A stretch of 64,000 bases of DNA. Source: Oscillatoriaceae cyanobacterium Prado104 (lineage in GTDB: Bacteria; Cyanobacteriota; Cyanobacteriia; Cyanobacteriales; Microcoleaceae). The position numbers and the translations under genes are program-made. The notes below the pieces were generated by a model. It ran no database searches. It was not told the DNA's origin and saw nothing but the letters and a program-made list of their open reading frames with translations. Below, piece after piece: positions 1 through 10,318 of this stretch. Within the stretch, counting starts at the first letter, position 1. Every line of letters begins with the position of its first letter. Where the stretch lies: NCBI GenBank assembly GCA_025454405.1, contig JALOON010000015.1:27094-91093 (forward strand), in the 5' to 3' direction.

Positions 1-1
1 G

Positions 2-127
2 GCTTTTGGAGTTGGAGAAATCACCCACATTTTGGGTTCGGGAGACAAGATTAATTTGGCAATTAAGTTTGCAGGTTTGGGTCGAAAAATCATCGATCCG
101 AGGACGGCAAAATTGCAAAGAATCTAA
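2..127 (+). CDS. UvrD/PcrA-type DNA helicase, C-terminal end (partial)
   Basis: An open frame entering from the left edge encodes about 41 residues ending in KIIDPRTAKLQRI before a TAA stop. The pattern FGxGEITHILGSGDK...IKFAGLGRKIID is the small Tudor-like tail at the C-terminus of UvrD/PcrA superfamily 1 helicases, which unwind DNA in nucleotide excision and replication-fork repair. The motor domains lie outside the window. The assignment rests on the tail only; confirmation needs the upstream sequence. Confidence 0.7.
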   Translation, partial: AFGVGEITHILGSGDKINLAIKFAGLGRKIIDPRTAKLQRI

Positions 128-165
128 ACTTAAAACTCAAAACTCAAAACTCAAAACTCAAAACT
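128..165. repeat. AAAACTC heptamer tandem repeat
   Basis: About five copies of the heptamer AAAACTC lie directly after the helicase stop codon. The same heptamer tract recurs at 8178-8210, 13277-13300 and 58107-58210, always between genes, so it is a dispersed short tandemly repeated repetitive element of the cyanobacterial kind. Confidence 0.8.
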
Positions 166-178
166 TCCCTCTCCCTCC

Positions 179-865
179 TCACTGACTCTTCACCCATTGT
201 CGCAATTCTCGCACTGCCGAAGTTGTACCTATAGTTTGACATCGATCGATAAATTCATTAACTTTTGCAGTCGGTAGTATGGGAAAGGCGATCGAAAAAT
301 TGCACTCTACATATTCGCCGTTTTGCAATCGATAAAACTTGATGCTGCGTCCATCGTAACGCCAAATTTCCGCTACGCCCAAATCTGCATATAAATCAAA
401 TTGATTTAAAGAACTGCTGGTTATATCTATCTCCAGTGCTAAATCTGGCGGCGGATCGCGATCGAAATCTAATTCTGTTTTGCCTCTAACTTTGGATTCA
501 TTTTGAATGTAATAACACGAATCTGGTTCTTTACCCGCTCCTTTTTTGCGTTTCTTAATAGTCATCGAACCAAAGGGATTGTATTCTAGATTGAGTTCTT
601 CTATAAGTGCAACTATTAAGCGATCGATCAGTCGGTTGCGATTTTCATGTTCCACCAGAGGTACTATAATTTCTAATTTACCTTGATAGTAAGCGATTTT
701 GCTGGCACGTTGGTTGCCCAGTTCTGCTAGCAAGTTTTCATACAGTTGCCAACTGATATTTGACAGTACAACTCGCTGTTCGGGATGCATCGATGTTGTT
801 AGCAATTTATTTGAGTGGGGGCGCGGGGATATTTCCGAAAAATTATCGAGTATAATTTCAGTCAT
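179..865 (-). CDS. Uma2 family endonuclease-like protein (DUF820)
   Basis: This 228-residue protein belongs to the Uma2/DUF820 family, very common in cyanobacteria, with a restriction-endonuclease-like PD-(D/E)XK fold. The C-terminal half carries the family signature PPPDLALEIDITSSS followed by LGVAEIWRYDGRSIKFYRL, giving the conserved D and E-x-D positions; the usual lysine is less obvious. The ATG at 865 is preferred; a TTG three codons upstream also stays in frame. It stands alone with no obvious partner. Uma2 genes form large paralogous sets and their substrate is unknown, so only the fold is supported. Confidence 0.85.
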   Translation of the reverse strand: MTEIILDNFSEISPRPHSNKLLTTSMHPEQRVVLSNISWQLYENLLAELGNQRASKIAYYQGKLEIIVPLVEHENRNRLIDRLIVALIEELNLEYNPFGSMTIKKRKKGAGKEPDSCYYIQNESKVRGKTELDFDRDPPPDLALEIDITSSSLNQFDLYADLGVAEIWRYDGRSIKFYRLQNGEYVECNFSIAFPILPTAKVNEFIDRCQTIGTTSAVRELRQWVKSQ

Positions 866-899
866 TAGTGTCAATTTAACATCAAACGTACTTACAGAT

Positions 900-1082
900 A
901 GCAGTCTGGTGCTTAGGTCTAGATCCCCCCTAACCCCCCTTAAGAAGGGGGGAACAGGATTCTTCTCAAAATCCCCCTTCTTAAGAGAGGAACAGGGTTC
1001 TTCTCAAAGTCCCCCTTCTTAAGAGGGGAACAAGATTCTTCTCAAAGTCCCCCTTCTTAAGGGGGATTTAGGGGGATCGGAT
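900..1082. repeat. Palindromic dispersed repeat (CCCCCTTAAGAAGGGGG type)
   Basis: This stretch has three or four imperfect copies of a palindromic module in which CCCCCTT and AAGGGGG flank a short core, joined by a repeated linker reading GGATTCTTCTCAAAAT or close to it. A related array sits at 30785-30932 between the two protease genes. It can fold into long hairpins and contains no credible gene. Confidence 0.8.
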
Positions 1083-1174
1083 CTCGGAATCGCAGCGAGA
1101 TTTATCAACGGTTTTAGTCTTAAGTTGACACCAATGAATTTCAGCATACCACAACAACTACTTGACAATTAAAA

Positions 1175-1861
1175 ATGACCGCATTTCCCCAAGACCAGTT
1201 TGTCAAAGAATACTTTAAAGAGTTGTTATCGCCTCTCGGCGGAGTAGAAACCAGCAAAGATGTCCCCGATGAAGACAGACAAATTGATGTTTGGTTTAAA
1301 CCCACTTCCTTTGCCAGCGAATACGCACAAAGTTTAGGTTTGTTGGGCAAGCTGGCTGCAACGACAGCAATAATTGAAGTATTTCACAATGAGGTAGATA
1401 CTGAAGAAATTTTCAGTTGTACGATTAAAGCGATTAATAGTACGGCAAAAATCCGGCAAGAAGCCGATCGAGAAAATCAAGATTTAGCAGCAAAACAATT
1501 ACCGAGATTGTGGGTTCTCACTCCCACTGTTTCGGAACATTTATTAAACGGTTTTGACTTTAGAGTTCCCCCAAAATCAGAGGGCTGGGAAAAGGGAGTT
1601 TATTTTTTACCTGAGGCTTGGAGAGTTGGGTTAATTGCCATTCACCAACTACCGATAGTTGCAGGGACTTTGTGGTTGCGGGTGTTGGGCAAGGGGCAGG
1701 TACAGCAGCAAGCAATCGCAGAATTAACTGCTTTGCCTGTCGATCGTCCCCTGCGGGTTAGTGCGTTACAATTATTAGGCGACTTGCAAGCTAGTTTGCA
1801 AGCGAATCCAACAACAAATCCCGCAACGGATCTAGAAGATGCTGCAATATCTAAGATTTAA
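1175..1861 (+). CDS. Conserved cyanobacterial hypothetical protein
   Basis: This 228-residue soluble protein has no signal peptide or membrane segment. It resembles a widespread cyanobacterial family recognised by an N-terminal FVKEYFKELLSPLGGVE...RQIDVWFKP block, a central LPRLWVLTPTVS block, and a C-terminal GVYFLPEAWRVGLIAIHQLP...LWLRVLGKGQVQQQAI block. The RQIDVWF...AIIEVFHN spacing recalls Rpn/PD-(D/E)XK-like proteins, but the catalytic E-x-K is not clear, so no activity is claimed. It is a single gene after the palindromic repeat, read from the ATG at 1175. Confidence 0.7.
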   Translation: MTAFPQDQFVKEYFKELLSPLGGVETSKDVPDEDRQIDVWFKPTSFASEYAQSLGLLGKLAATTAIIEVFHNEVDTEEIFSCTIKAINSTAKIRQEADRENQDLAAKQLPRLWVLTPTVSEHLLNGFDFRVPPKSEGWEKGVYFLPEAWRVGLIAIHQLPIVAGTLWLRVLGKGQVQQQAIAELTALPVDRPLRVSALQLLGDLQASLQANPTTNPATDLEDAAISKI

Positions 1862-2094
1862 CTGACAGCTTGCAGCAATCTCGCGAAACCGAATTTCTGG
1901 CTAAGACTCCGTACAAAAGCGCGTATTCCCGTTAATAAATCCGGTGACACGCTCGATTTGAAAATGCTGCACCCCCCCCATAAACTACGCGCAAAACAAA
2001 TGGAAAAAGCTTTTCTCTCTCCTCTCAGGGCGGGCACGGGGGCACCGCCCCTACAATCCCCCTCTCTCCCTCTCTTTCAAGACAGATTTTAGGT

Positions 2095-3855
2095 ATGAAG
2101 CTGCGATCGTTCTTTTCTGTTCTTATTATTGGCGTTTTGGTACTATTAGGATTGAGTGCCGGCGGTTTTTACTGGCTGACAACTCACACTCCGCTGAATT
2201 TACTTGCCGGCGGACCGACAACAACTCCGGCTGCTGCTGTGTTTGTCTCAAAACGATCGCCTTTGCTAGCATCAATGTTAGTAAATCCCGATCGACTCGA
2301 ATCCCTGCGACAAATCTTTGCCAGTCCTGAAGAAAGAAGTCGATCGCACGCGGAATTTGAACAAATTAAAAAAAGTCTCCTCGCCAACACAGGCTTGGAT
2401 TACAGTCGAGATATCCAACCTTGGATCGGTGACGAAATTACCTTCGCCGTAACTGATTTAGACTTCGATCGCGACAGCAGCAACGGCAAGCAAACCGGAT
2501 TTTTGCTGGCAGTTTCCTCGCAAAATATCGATCGCAGCCAACAATTTCTCGATTCCTACTGGCAAAAACAAGCTGCTGCTACTAAATCGGTGCAGTTTGA
2601 ACAATACAAAGGCATCAAAATAGCTTACAAAAAATTGCCGGAATCCAAGCAGAAACCTGCGGCAATTCCACCACTAAATCCGCTGTTTCCGACTGCAACT
2701 TCCAACCAAGCGCCCAGTTTTGCAACAGCCCTAGCCAGCAACAGTGCCGCGCCGGAAAACAACCGCAGTTTCGTGTTATTTGCCAACAGTCCGAAGGTAC
2801 TGCGAGATGCCATTAACAACCTGCAAGCATCAAACCTAAATCTCGACAATACCCCCGAATATCAAAAAGCCTTGCAGCAGCTAACTCAAGGCAGAATCGC
2901 TGTAGCATTTGTCAATCTCCCGCAGCTAGCAGATTGGCAAATTCCCCAACAAACAGCCGAACCAAATACTCAAAATCCCCTGAATTTTCTAGCAGTAACT
3001 GTCGGGATAAATCGGCGGGGATTGCTCGCTGAAACTGCTTTAGTCACCGATCGACAGCAAACAGCACCCCCGACACTTTCGGAACCCGTACAAGCCTTGC
3101 AATACATTCCCCCAGCAAGCCCTTTCGCCGTCGCCAGCACCGATTTGCACGATGTTTGGACTGAATTTTCATCTTTAGCAGCCGCCAATCCAGAACTCTC
3201 AAAAATAGCCGATCGCGCGATCGCGGACATTCAAAAAGATTGGGGCATCAACCTGCCGGAGGATATATTTAACTGGGTAAAAGGTGAATATGCTTTAGCA
3301 GTTTTGCCCGGCGATTCAAATAGTGCAGACTGGATTTTTGTCGCCGAACAATCGCCAGATTCCGAAAATGCGATCGCCCGCTTAGATGAAATTGCCCGCA
3401 GCAAAGAATACAGCATCGGTAGCTTCACCCTGAGAAACCAAAAAATTACTGCTTGGACGCAGTTGACAACCAACCCGAATTACGATGGTAAAAAGCCGGG
3501 AAAAAGCGCGATCGAAACCGAAGCAAAAGGAGTCCGAGCAACTGTTGGCAAATACGAAATTTTCACGACTTCAGTAGAAGCAATGGACGAAGCCCTAAAA
3601 GCTGCCGAAACAGGCTCTTTAGTTGCCAATGAAAACTTTCAAACCAGCATCGAACCGCTACCGCCATCGAACGACGGCTATTTTTATTTAGACTGGCCGA
3701 ACAGTCGGGGAATTTGGGAACAAAATATACCGCTGTTTCGGTTAATTGAACTGTCAGCAAGACCGCTATTCGACCACTTGCGAGCGATCGCATTTACCAG
3801 TACCGGACAAGTAGAAGGAATCCGCAAAGCCGCGATATTTATGCGGTTGCAATAG
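2095..3855 (+). CDS. DUF3352 domain-containing membrane-anchored protein
   Basis: This 586-residue protein has one N-terminal membrane segment (residues about 8-30) and a large extracytoplasmic part. The block PAAAVFVSKRSPLLASMLVNPDRLES, followed by repeated segments about self-spaced beta-rich units, matches the cyanobacterial DUF3352 family. Short Pro/Ala/Gln-rich linkers occur around residues 195-225. Function is unknown. The ATG at 2095 follows a CT-rich tract without a clear ribosome binding site. No neighbour suggests an operon. Confidence 0.8.
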   Translation: MKLRSFFSVLIIGVLVLLGLSAGGFYWLTTHTPLNLLAGGPTTTPAAAVFVSKRSPLLASMLVNPDRLESLRQIFASPEERSRSHAEFEQIKKSLLANTGLDYSRDIQPWIGDEITFAVTDLDFDRDSSNGKQTGFLLAVSSQNIDRSQQFLDSYWQKQAAATKSVQFEQYKGIKIAYKKLPESKQKPAAIPPLNPLFPTATSNQAPSFATALASNSAAPENNRSFVLFANSPKVLRDAINNLQASNLNLDNTPEYQKALQQLTQGRIAVAFVNLPQLADWQIPQQTAEPNTQNPLNFLAVTVGINRRGLLAETALVTDRQQTAPPTLSEPVQALQYIPPASPFAVASTDLHDVWTEFSSLAAANPELSKIADRAIADIQKDWGINLPEDIFNWVKGEYALAVLPGDSNSADWIFVAEQSPDSENAIARLDEIARSKEYSIGSFTLRNQKITAWTQLTTNPNYDGKKPGKSAIETEAKGVRATVGKYEIFTTSVEAMDEALKAAETGSLVANENFQTSIEPLPPSNDGYFYLDWPNSRGIWEQNIPLFRLIELSARPLFDHLRAIAFTSTGQVEGIRKAAIFMRLQ

Positions 3856-3953
3856 TGCGATGTTTGCAGTGAGATCTCGACTTCAGGTAACGGTTCGCAA
3901 TCCCCTTAAAAATCTCGATCGTATAGTTGACCCCACACAATCGGGCAGCAAGT

Positions 3954-4025
3954 GAGAAGTCAGAAACCGGGTTTTTGCGACAATACTGCACTTTGCCCGC
4001 AGGTTAGTAAAAAACCCGGTTTCTT
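3954..4025. repeat. AGAAACCGGGTTTTT inverted repeat
   Basis: AGAAACCGGGTTTTT and its complement AAAAACCCGGTTTCTTT flank a variable loop. The same pair occurs at 10838-10912, 17866-17940 and 28048-28080, so it is a dispersed family of hairpin-forming repeats. Confidence 0.8.
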
Positions 4026-4131
4026 TAGTCTGAATGCGCAAATCCGGTCAAGTCCCGAATAGTGCGCCGCTACTAGATCGCTGTCAGCATCTATTGTGGC
4101 AGCGCACTTTACTTTTACAGAAGACTAATGA

Positions 4132-5967
4132 CTAAGGACTAATGACTGTTGATTCCTGAGGGCTGACAGGTGTTTTCGGTTTGCCAAAATAAGCTTGAAA
4201 CACCTCTTTCGCGATCGGGGCTGCCGCTACCGAACCAAAACCGCCATTTTCTACAACCACGGCGATCGCAACTTCCGGCTTATCCGCAGGTCCAAAAGCT
4301 ACATACAGAGAGTGCGACTTCTGTCCGATGATTTCCGAAGTTCCTGTTTTGCCGCCCGTCACCGGAATCGTACCGTCGTTGAGCCCCTGTCCCGTACCGT
4401 CCGTAACGACTGCTACCAGCCCCTCCTTAATTTTGGCAACCGTTGCAGGCTTCATTCCCGTGTGTACCGGCTTAGTCTCCGGGGTGCCCGTCATCGAAGC
4501 CAAAAGATGCGGCTTGACTCGATAACCGCCGTTGGCGATCGAACTTACCATCACCGTCGCCTCCAAAGGAGTCACCAATACCAAACCTTGGCCGATGGCA
4601 GTCGTCACCGTATCTCCCACATACCAAGGTTCCTTATAGATTTTCTCCTTATCCGCCGGCGTCGGAATTTGACCGTAATCGCCACCGCCAAGCCCCAAAA
4701 GCTTCAAATCCGTATCCGGGCCAATTCCTAAGCGGTGTCCCCACTTAGAAATTATTTCCGGTCCGATACTCATACCGATTTGATAAAAAAACGTATTGCT
4801 GCTGAAGGCCAAAGCCTCCCGATAGCCGATATCTCCGTAACCGCCGCTGTGTTCGTTAAAATCAATTCCCCCCACAGTAATGTAAGCCGAAGTGCTTAAA
4901 ATTGAGTCCGGTGGAAATTTGCCCGACTCCATACCGGCGGCGGAAGTCACTATTTTAAAAGTGCTGCCGGGGGGATAGCCTTGCACCGCCCGATTTAAAA
5001 AAGGATTTTCCGGCCCTTGAAGGCTTTCCCACTCAGCTTTCGTCATTTTTCGGGTAAATAGATTCGGGTCAAAAGTCGGGTGGCTGGCCATTACCATTAC
5101 CCCACCTGTTTTGACGTTTAAAGCTACTACTGCTCCCCGGCGGCTTCCCAGACCCTCTTCGGCAGCTTTTTGCATATCCAAGTCTATAGTTAGCTGCACG
5201 GGTTCCCCGGCTTTGGGCGGTCTCTCTCCCATCAGCCTCAATTCTTCATTTTGGGCGTTCACTTCAATCAGCCGATCGCCCCAAACGCCTGCTATCTTGT
5301 TGTTAGAACTCGCTTCTATTCCCATCTGACCGACGATCATGCCCATCGGATATTCGGGGTTAGCTTTGAGGTCTGATTCTGTAGCTTCGCCGATGTATCC
5401 CAAAACGTGAGCGGCCAAACTTTTTTCGGGATAGTAGCGGTTTGCTTCTGCCCGCACTTCGACTCCCCGCATTTGTCCTATCAGTTCTCCCAGGGACACG
5501 AACACCTCTGGCGGGATTCCTTGAGCCAGCCTGACCGGTCTGTAGGATGTGGGCTCGACCTGTTCGATTTTTTCCAAAATTTCTGCAACCGAGATTTTCA
5601 GCAGGGGACTCAACTTTTCTGCTGTGACTTGCCACTGTTCGGGTGTTTGTTCTCTCGGCCACAGGTAGACCGATCGAGCTAAATTGTTGCCTGCTAGCAC
5701 TTTGCCCGTGCGATCGAGAATTTTGCCTCGGTTCGACGCCATCGGCACCAGGCGGACGCGGTTGTTTTCGGCTCTTTCCCGGTTTTGTTTTCCTTCCACC
5801 AGTTGCAACTGCACCAGCCTCGCAACGTGCGCTCCCAGCAAACCCGTTACCAGCAGCATCAAAACGATCGCGTGATGTATCGAACGCGACTGCCGCTTAG
5901 CTTCTTTCTGCAAGGTTTTGTCTGCTAAGCGAAATTCAGAAACCGAAGAAATTTCTCGTTGCATCAT
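4132..5967 (-). CDS. mrdA: Penicillin-binding protein 2 (peptidoglycan transpeptidase)
   Basis: This class B penicillin-binding protein cross-links peptidoglycan during cell elongation. The 611 residues contain a cytoplasmic N-terminus, one membrane anchor (about residues 31-52), the PBP dimerisation region (RGKILDRTGKVLA near residue 80), and a transpeptidase domain with all three active-site motifs: STFK at 335-338, SSN at 389-391 and KTG at 539-541. The length fits the family. The start at 5967 has two consecutive ATG codons. It is not next to mreBCD or rodA, so it appears as a single gene here. Confidence 0.95.
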   Translation of the reverse strand: MMQREISSVSEFRLADKTLQKEAKRQSRSIHHAIVLMLLVTGLLGAHVARLVQLQLVEGKQNRERAENNRVRLVPMASNRGKILDRTGKVLAGNNLARSVYLWPREQTPEQWQVTAEKLSPLLKISVAEILEKIEQVEPTSYRPVRLAQGIPPEVFVSLGELIGQMRGVEVRAEANRYYPEKSLAAHVLGYIGEATESDLKANPEYPMGMIVGQMGIEASSNNKIAGVWGDRLIEVNAQNEELRLMGERPPKAGEPVQLTIDLDMQKAAEEGLGSRRGAVVALNVKTGGVMVMASHPTFDPNLFTRKMTKAEWESLQGPENPFLNRAVQGYPPGSTFKIVTSAAGMESGKFPPDSILSTSAYITVGGIDFNEHSGGYGDIGYREALAFSSNTFFYQIGMSIGPEIISKWGHRLGIGPDTDLKLLGLGGGDYGQIPTPADKEKIYKEPWYVGDTVTTAIGQGLVLVTPLEATVMVSSIANGGYRVKPHLLASMTGTPETKPVHTGMKPATVAKIKEGLVAVVTDGTGQGLNDGTIPVTGGKTGTSEIIGQKSHSLYVAFGPADKPEVAIAVVVENGGFGSVAAAPIAKEVFQAYFGKPKTPVSPQESTVISP

Positions 5968-6076
5968 TCTTTAGGTAGATGTCAGATATTAGATTTTAGA
6001 TTAGCGATCTTAGATCGTTCAGTATAAAGCATGAGGCAGCGAACTACCTGATGCGGACTCCTGCATTAACCCATCG

Positions 6077-6238
6077 CTAATCTACCAAGCACCAAGCAAT
6101 ACATAGCACGATCGAGGTCATGCTCAGCCAATTGGGAATGTGCAGCCATCCCAGCCAAGCTATAGGTAACAGTACCAAAAGCTGCGTTAATAAGGAACCG
6201 ATCGCTAACAACATTATTAAGAGTATCAAAAGTTGCAT
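6077..6238 (-). CDS. Small membrane protein, 53 residues
   Basis: This small protein is almost wholly hydrophobic, with two predicted membrane segments (about residues 2-25 and 27-50) ending in LVD. The start at 6238 is decided by a strong ribosome binding site, ACGGAGGAAAG, just upstream; a longer frame to the right runs into heptamer repeat DNA and is not credible. I do not recognise the family. Its position upstream of an exported protein on the other strand gives no functional hint. Confidence 0.6.
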   Translation of the reverse strand: MQLLILLIMLLAIGSLLTQLLVLLPIAWLGWLHIPNWLSMTSIVLCIAWCLVD

Positions 6239-6352
6239 CTTTCCTCCGTAAAATCTCGGTTGTGCGGGGCCAGCGTGTGGCAGAACGGGTAGTGTCACTT
6301 CAGAGACGATCGACTCCCCGCAGTCTTGATAAGTAGAAGGAAGAGTTGATAG

Positions 6353-6485
6353 TTGGGAATTGGGAATTGGGAATTGGGAATTGGGAATTGGGAATTGGGA
6401 ATTGGGAATTGGGAATTGGGAATTGGGCATCGGGCATCGGGCATCGGGCATCGGGTATCGGGCATCGGGCATCGGGTATCGGGCA
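6353..6485. repeat. Heptamer tandem array, TTGGGAA then TCGGGCA
   Basis: About ten copies of TTGGGAA (6353-6428) switch abruptly into about eight copies of TCGGGCA/TCGGGTA (6430-6485). All three frames stay open through it, giving spurious reading frames. The following 6488-6597 is a CT-rich low-complexity tract of CCCTCTCC words. Confidence 0.9.
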
Positions 6486-6651
6486 TTATCCAACTTTTCC
6501 ACTCTCCCCCTCTCCCACTCTCCCACTCTCCCCCTCCCCCCCTCCCCCCCTCTCCCCCTCCCCCCCTCTCCCTCTCCCTCTCTCCCACTCGCTCTCAATA
6601 ACAGGGGTTGTTAAACCGGATTTAGTACGAGTTGTGACGGAGGACATTGCG

Positions 6652-7134
6652 ATGTTATTTAATCATCAGGCACATCTTCAAGGCAGCATATTGACGGTCG
6701 CAGCGATCGCGGCAGTGGCCCTACCTGTTTTAGCAGAAAATGCTAATTTCGGCACATTAACTTTATCTCAAGGTTTTAAATCTCCAACAGCAGTTTTGAG
6801 GGGCGCGACGGGGGGATCGTACTCTCTATCTGCGATAGCCAACGCCGACAAACGTAAAAACAAGTGTTTGGGCTTTGCTACTCCCACTCCCGACCACATC
6901 GTAGTTTTGCAGCAAGATTTTTCTCAACTCACACTTCAAGTTAACACGGGGGGCAAGGATACTACCTTGCTGGTTCAAGGCCCGGATAATACGGTGCGCT
7001 GCGGCGACGATACCGGTCAAAACAAGGATGCCAGCATTGCTGATGCAGGCTGGAAAGCAGGGTCTTATCGGATTTGGGTCGGCACTATAGAACCGGGAGT
7101 CAAGTCTAACTATACCTTGTCAGTACGTGAGTAG
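6652..7134 (+). CDS. Exported hypothetical protein, 160 residues
   Basis: The ATG at 6652 is preceded by ACGGAGGA at good spacing and begins a signal peptide (residues about 10-29, cleavage after VLA-EN). The mature part is beta-rich, has an early CLGF cysteine and a second cysteine in TVRCGDD, and contains [16 protein letters not shown] and [17 protein letters not shown]. That layout resembles small cyanobacterial periplasmic beta-sandwich proteins; I cannot name the family. A longer frame upstream crosses heptamer repeats and was not used. Confidence 0.75.
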   Translation: MLFNHQAHLQGSILTVAAIAAVALPVLAENANFGTLTLSQGFKSPTAVLRGATGGSYSLSAIANADKRKNKCLGFATPTPDHIVVLQQDFSQLTLQVNTGGKDTTLLVQGPDNTVRCGDDTGQNKDASIADAGWKAGSYRIWVGTIEPGVKSNYTLSVRE

Positions 7135-7247
7135 CACTTACTCACTTCGTGCAAATATTTATTACCTGTTTTGCCCGACCGACTGCTAGTTCCCCCCATC
7201 GGGCTAAAATGAAATAGCCCGCTTAACCAAAATTAGTAACTCCGAAA

Positions 7248-8045
7248 GTGCTAAAGACTTTACGAGCTGACTTCAATATAATTTTCGATCGCGACCCTGC
7301 AGCCCGCAACTGGCTGGAAGTTCTGTTTTGCTATCCCGGCCTTCAAGCTTTAGTGCTGCACCGTTTCGCTCACTGGCTGTACTTGCTAGGAATTCCTTTC
7401 ATACCCCGTTTAATTTCCCACATTGCTCGCTTTTTGACGGGGATTGAAATCCACCCAGGCGCATCGATCGGTAAAAGTGTATTTATCGACCACGGTATGG
7501 GAGTGGTAATTGGCGAAACTGCGATCGTTGGCGATTTTGCCTTGATTTACCAAGGTGTCACCCTCGGTGGCACGGGCAAGCAAAGTGGCAAGCGCCACCC
7601 AACTTTGGGCGAAAATGTGGTTGTCGGTGCCGGTGCGAAGGTACTCGGCAATCTGTTAATCGGCAATAACGTCCGCATCGGTGCAGGTTCTGTGGTGCTG
7701 CGGGACGTGCCTTCTGACTGTACTGTGGTAGGGATTCCCGGCCGCATCGTGTACAAATCGGGAGTGCGCGTCAATCCCCTAGAACACGGCAGTTTGCCGG
7801 ATTCCGAAGCTGTGGCGATCCGTTCTTTGCTCGATCGCATTGAAGCCTTGGAACAGCAAGTAAAAAGTTTGCAACCCCAACACTCTGTTAGCTTAACTTC
7901 TGCTGCCGATTTCAACTCAGTACCTGCTGTTTTAGAGTTAGGTAGCAGTGTCGCCGTCGCTGAAAACATCGAACTAGCTGTCACTCCTAGCTGTCAGTTA
8001 AAAGATCGAGTAATTCAAGAATTTTTAGACGGCACCGGCATCTAA
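7248..8045 (+). CDS. cysE: Serine O-acetyltransferase
   Basis: This enzyme transfers acetyl from acetyl-CoA to L-serine, giving O-acetylserine for cysteine synthesis. Of 265 residues, the first 60 form the helical SATase domain (DPAARNWLEVLFCYPG), followed by the left-handed beta-helix of hexapeptide repeats with the HGMGVVIGETA and YQGVTLGGTGK motifs that hold the catalytic His and CoA site. The C-terminal 80 residues are a variable tail. Translation begins at a GTG (7248). The distal CysK-binding isoleucine is present as the last residue (GTGI), typical of CysE. Confidence 0.95.
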   Translation: MLKTLRADFNIIFDRDPAARNWLEVLFCYPGLQALVLHRFAHWLYLLGIPFIPRLISHIARFLTGIEIHPGASIGKSVFIDHGMGVVIGETAIVGDFALIYQGVTLGGTGKQSGKRHPTLGENVVVGAGAKVLGNLLIGNNVRIGAGSVVLRDVPSDCTVVGIPGRIVYKSGVRVNPLEHGSLPDSEAVAIRSLLDRIEALEQQVKSLQPQHSVSLTSAADFNSVPAVLELGSSVAVAENIELAVTPSCQLKDRVIQEFLDGTGI

Positions 8046-8240
8046 GAAGTTAATCCTTTTTTTGTGGGATTCTCCCTCCTTCCTTCTTTTTTCTTCCTTC
8101 CTCCTTCTTCCTCCTTCCTTCTTCCTTCTTTCTGACTGATGACAATTGACAACTCTCAACTATCAACTCTCAACTTGTAACTCAAAACTCAAAACTCAAA
8201 ACTCAAAACTCCTCGTTCTTCCTCCTTCCTTCAGAAACTA
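8046..8240. repeat. Low-complexity CTTCCTTCT and AAAACTC repeats
   Basis: The gap between cysE and the next gene is filled with CTTCCTTCT-type pyrimidine repeats, ACTCTCAACT units and AAAACTC heptamers. No coding frame was seen. Confidence 0.75.
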
Positions 8241-8822
8241 TCAAGGATTGACCGATCGCACCGACCAATTTCCCTCTCCGTCGCGCAGGTAAAGCGACCG
8301 ATTTTGCGGTTCTCCCCGCAACTGCAAAAAATCCACCTGTTCCGGTTCCAGCAGCAGCAAGCAAAAGTTATCCAACGGTGCGATCGAGTCGGGCGCAGGC
8401 TGTTGAAAAGCCCTTGCTGTTGCTTTGTTTTCGCCCGGTTGAGGCCAAGTAAACTGCGATCGGGCTTCCTCAGAAATCTCCTGCCAAGCTATTCGCCTCG
8501 CTTGTTGCAATGCGGGTTCTGAATAATCCGCATCCACCAAAATTAGCTTGCCAGCAATCCGAAATTGTTCCCGAATCTTGGGAAAATACCAGCAAATTTC
8601 CCCCCAAGGATAGAGATTGATTTCTTGTACTTTTTGAGTGCGACTATCTGTAATAAACTTTAGTTGGTTGGTATCTTCCAAAAAATCCCGAAACACTACG
8701 GTACGGTTAGCGGGTTGCCCGTTAGCGCGAACTGTTGCCAGTTGGACGTAGCGGGCATAAACCAGACTGCTGTTGCGTTGCAGGGCTCGGGCTAGGAGCG
8801 ATCTCCAAGGTGCTAGAAACAT
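8241..8822 (-). CDS. Pyridoxamine 5'-phosphate oxidase family protein (FMN-binding split barrel)
   Basis: The 193-residue protein starts with MFLAPWRSLLARALQRN and contains YVQLATVRANGQPANRTVVFRDF, the signature of the Alr4036-like branch of the PNPOx split-barrel fold, and a C-terminal conserved WSVRSVNP ending typical of that family. It probably binds FMN. True PdxH activity is doubtful since this branch differs in its C-terminal domain. The ATG at 8822 was chosen because an 11-residue extension upstream comes from repeat DNA (TTGACAGTT units). Confidence 0.85.
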   Translation of the reverse strand: MFLAPWRSLLARALQRNSSLVYARYVQLATVRANGQPANRTVVFRDFLEDTNQLKFITDSRTQKVQEINLYPWGEICWYFPKIREQFRIAGKLILVDADYSEPALQQARRIAWQEISEEARSQFTWPQPGENKATARAFQQPAPDSIAPLDNFCLLLLEPEQVDFLQLRGEPQNRSLYLRDGEGNWSVRSVNP

Positions 8823-8963
8823 ATTAAACAGTTGAGAGTTGACAGTCGATAGCAAACTGTTGACAGTTGCCAGTTAACAGCATACAGGTTGACAGTTGCC
8901 AGTTGACAGTTGCCAGTTGTTGTTTTCAACCAATAACTAATGACTAATGACTAATAACTCTAA

Positions 8964-10097
<1,134 letters not shown>

Positions 10098-10318
10098 CAG
10101 TTGACAGTTGGCAATTTTTCTGCTTTGGTTTCTGAGGGCGATCGCGATCGAGCCAACCGGGAACGATCCGATCGGTTATTGATTATTAGTAGTGAGTGAA
10201 TTAGAGAGAAATCTGGTTTTTCTAAAAAATATTGCATGCCCGCTTTAAATCTAGATAAAAAACCATTTTTTTGGGACATAAAATCTCAACTACTGTCATT
10301 GATTAATTAATTTACAGG

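Noticed and set aside
6346..6650. N-terminal extension of the exported protein at 6652
   Set aside because: It translates the TTGGGAA heptamer array and CT tract in all frames; the ATG at 6652 has the ribosome binding site.
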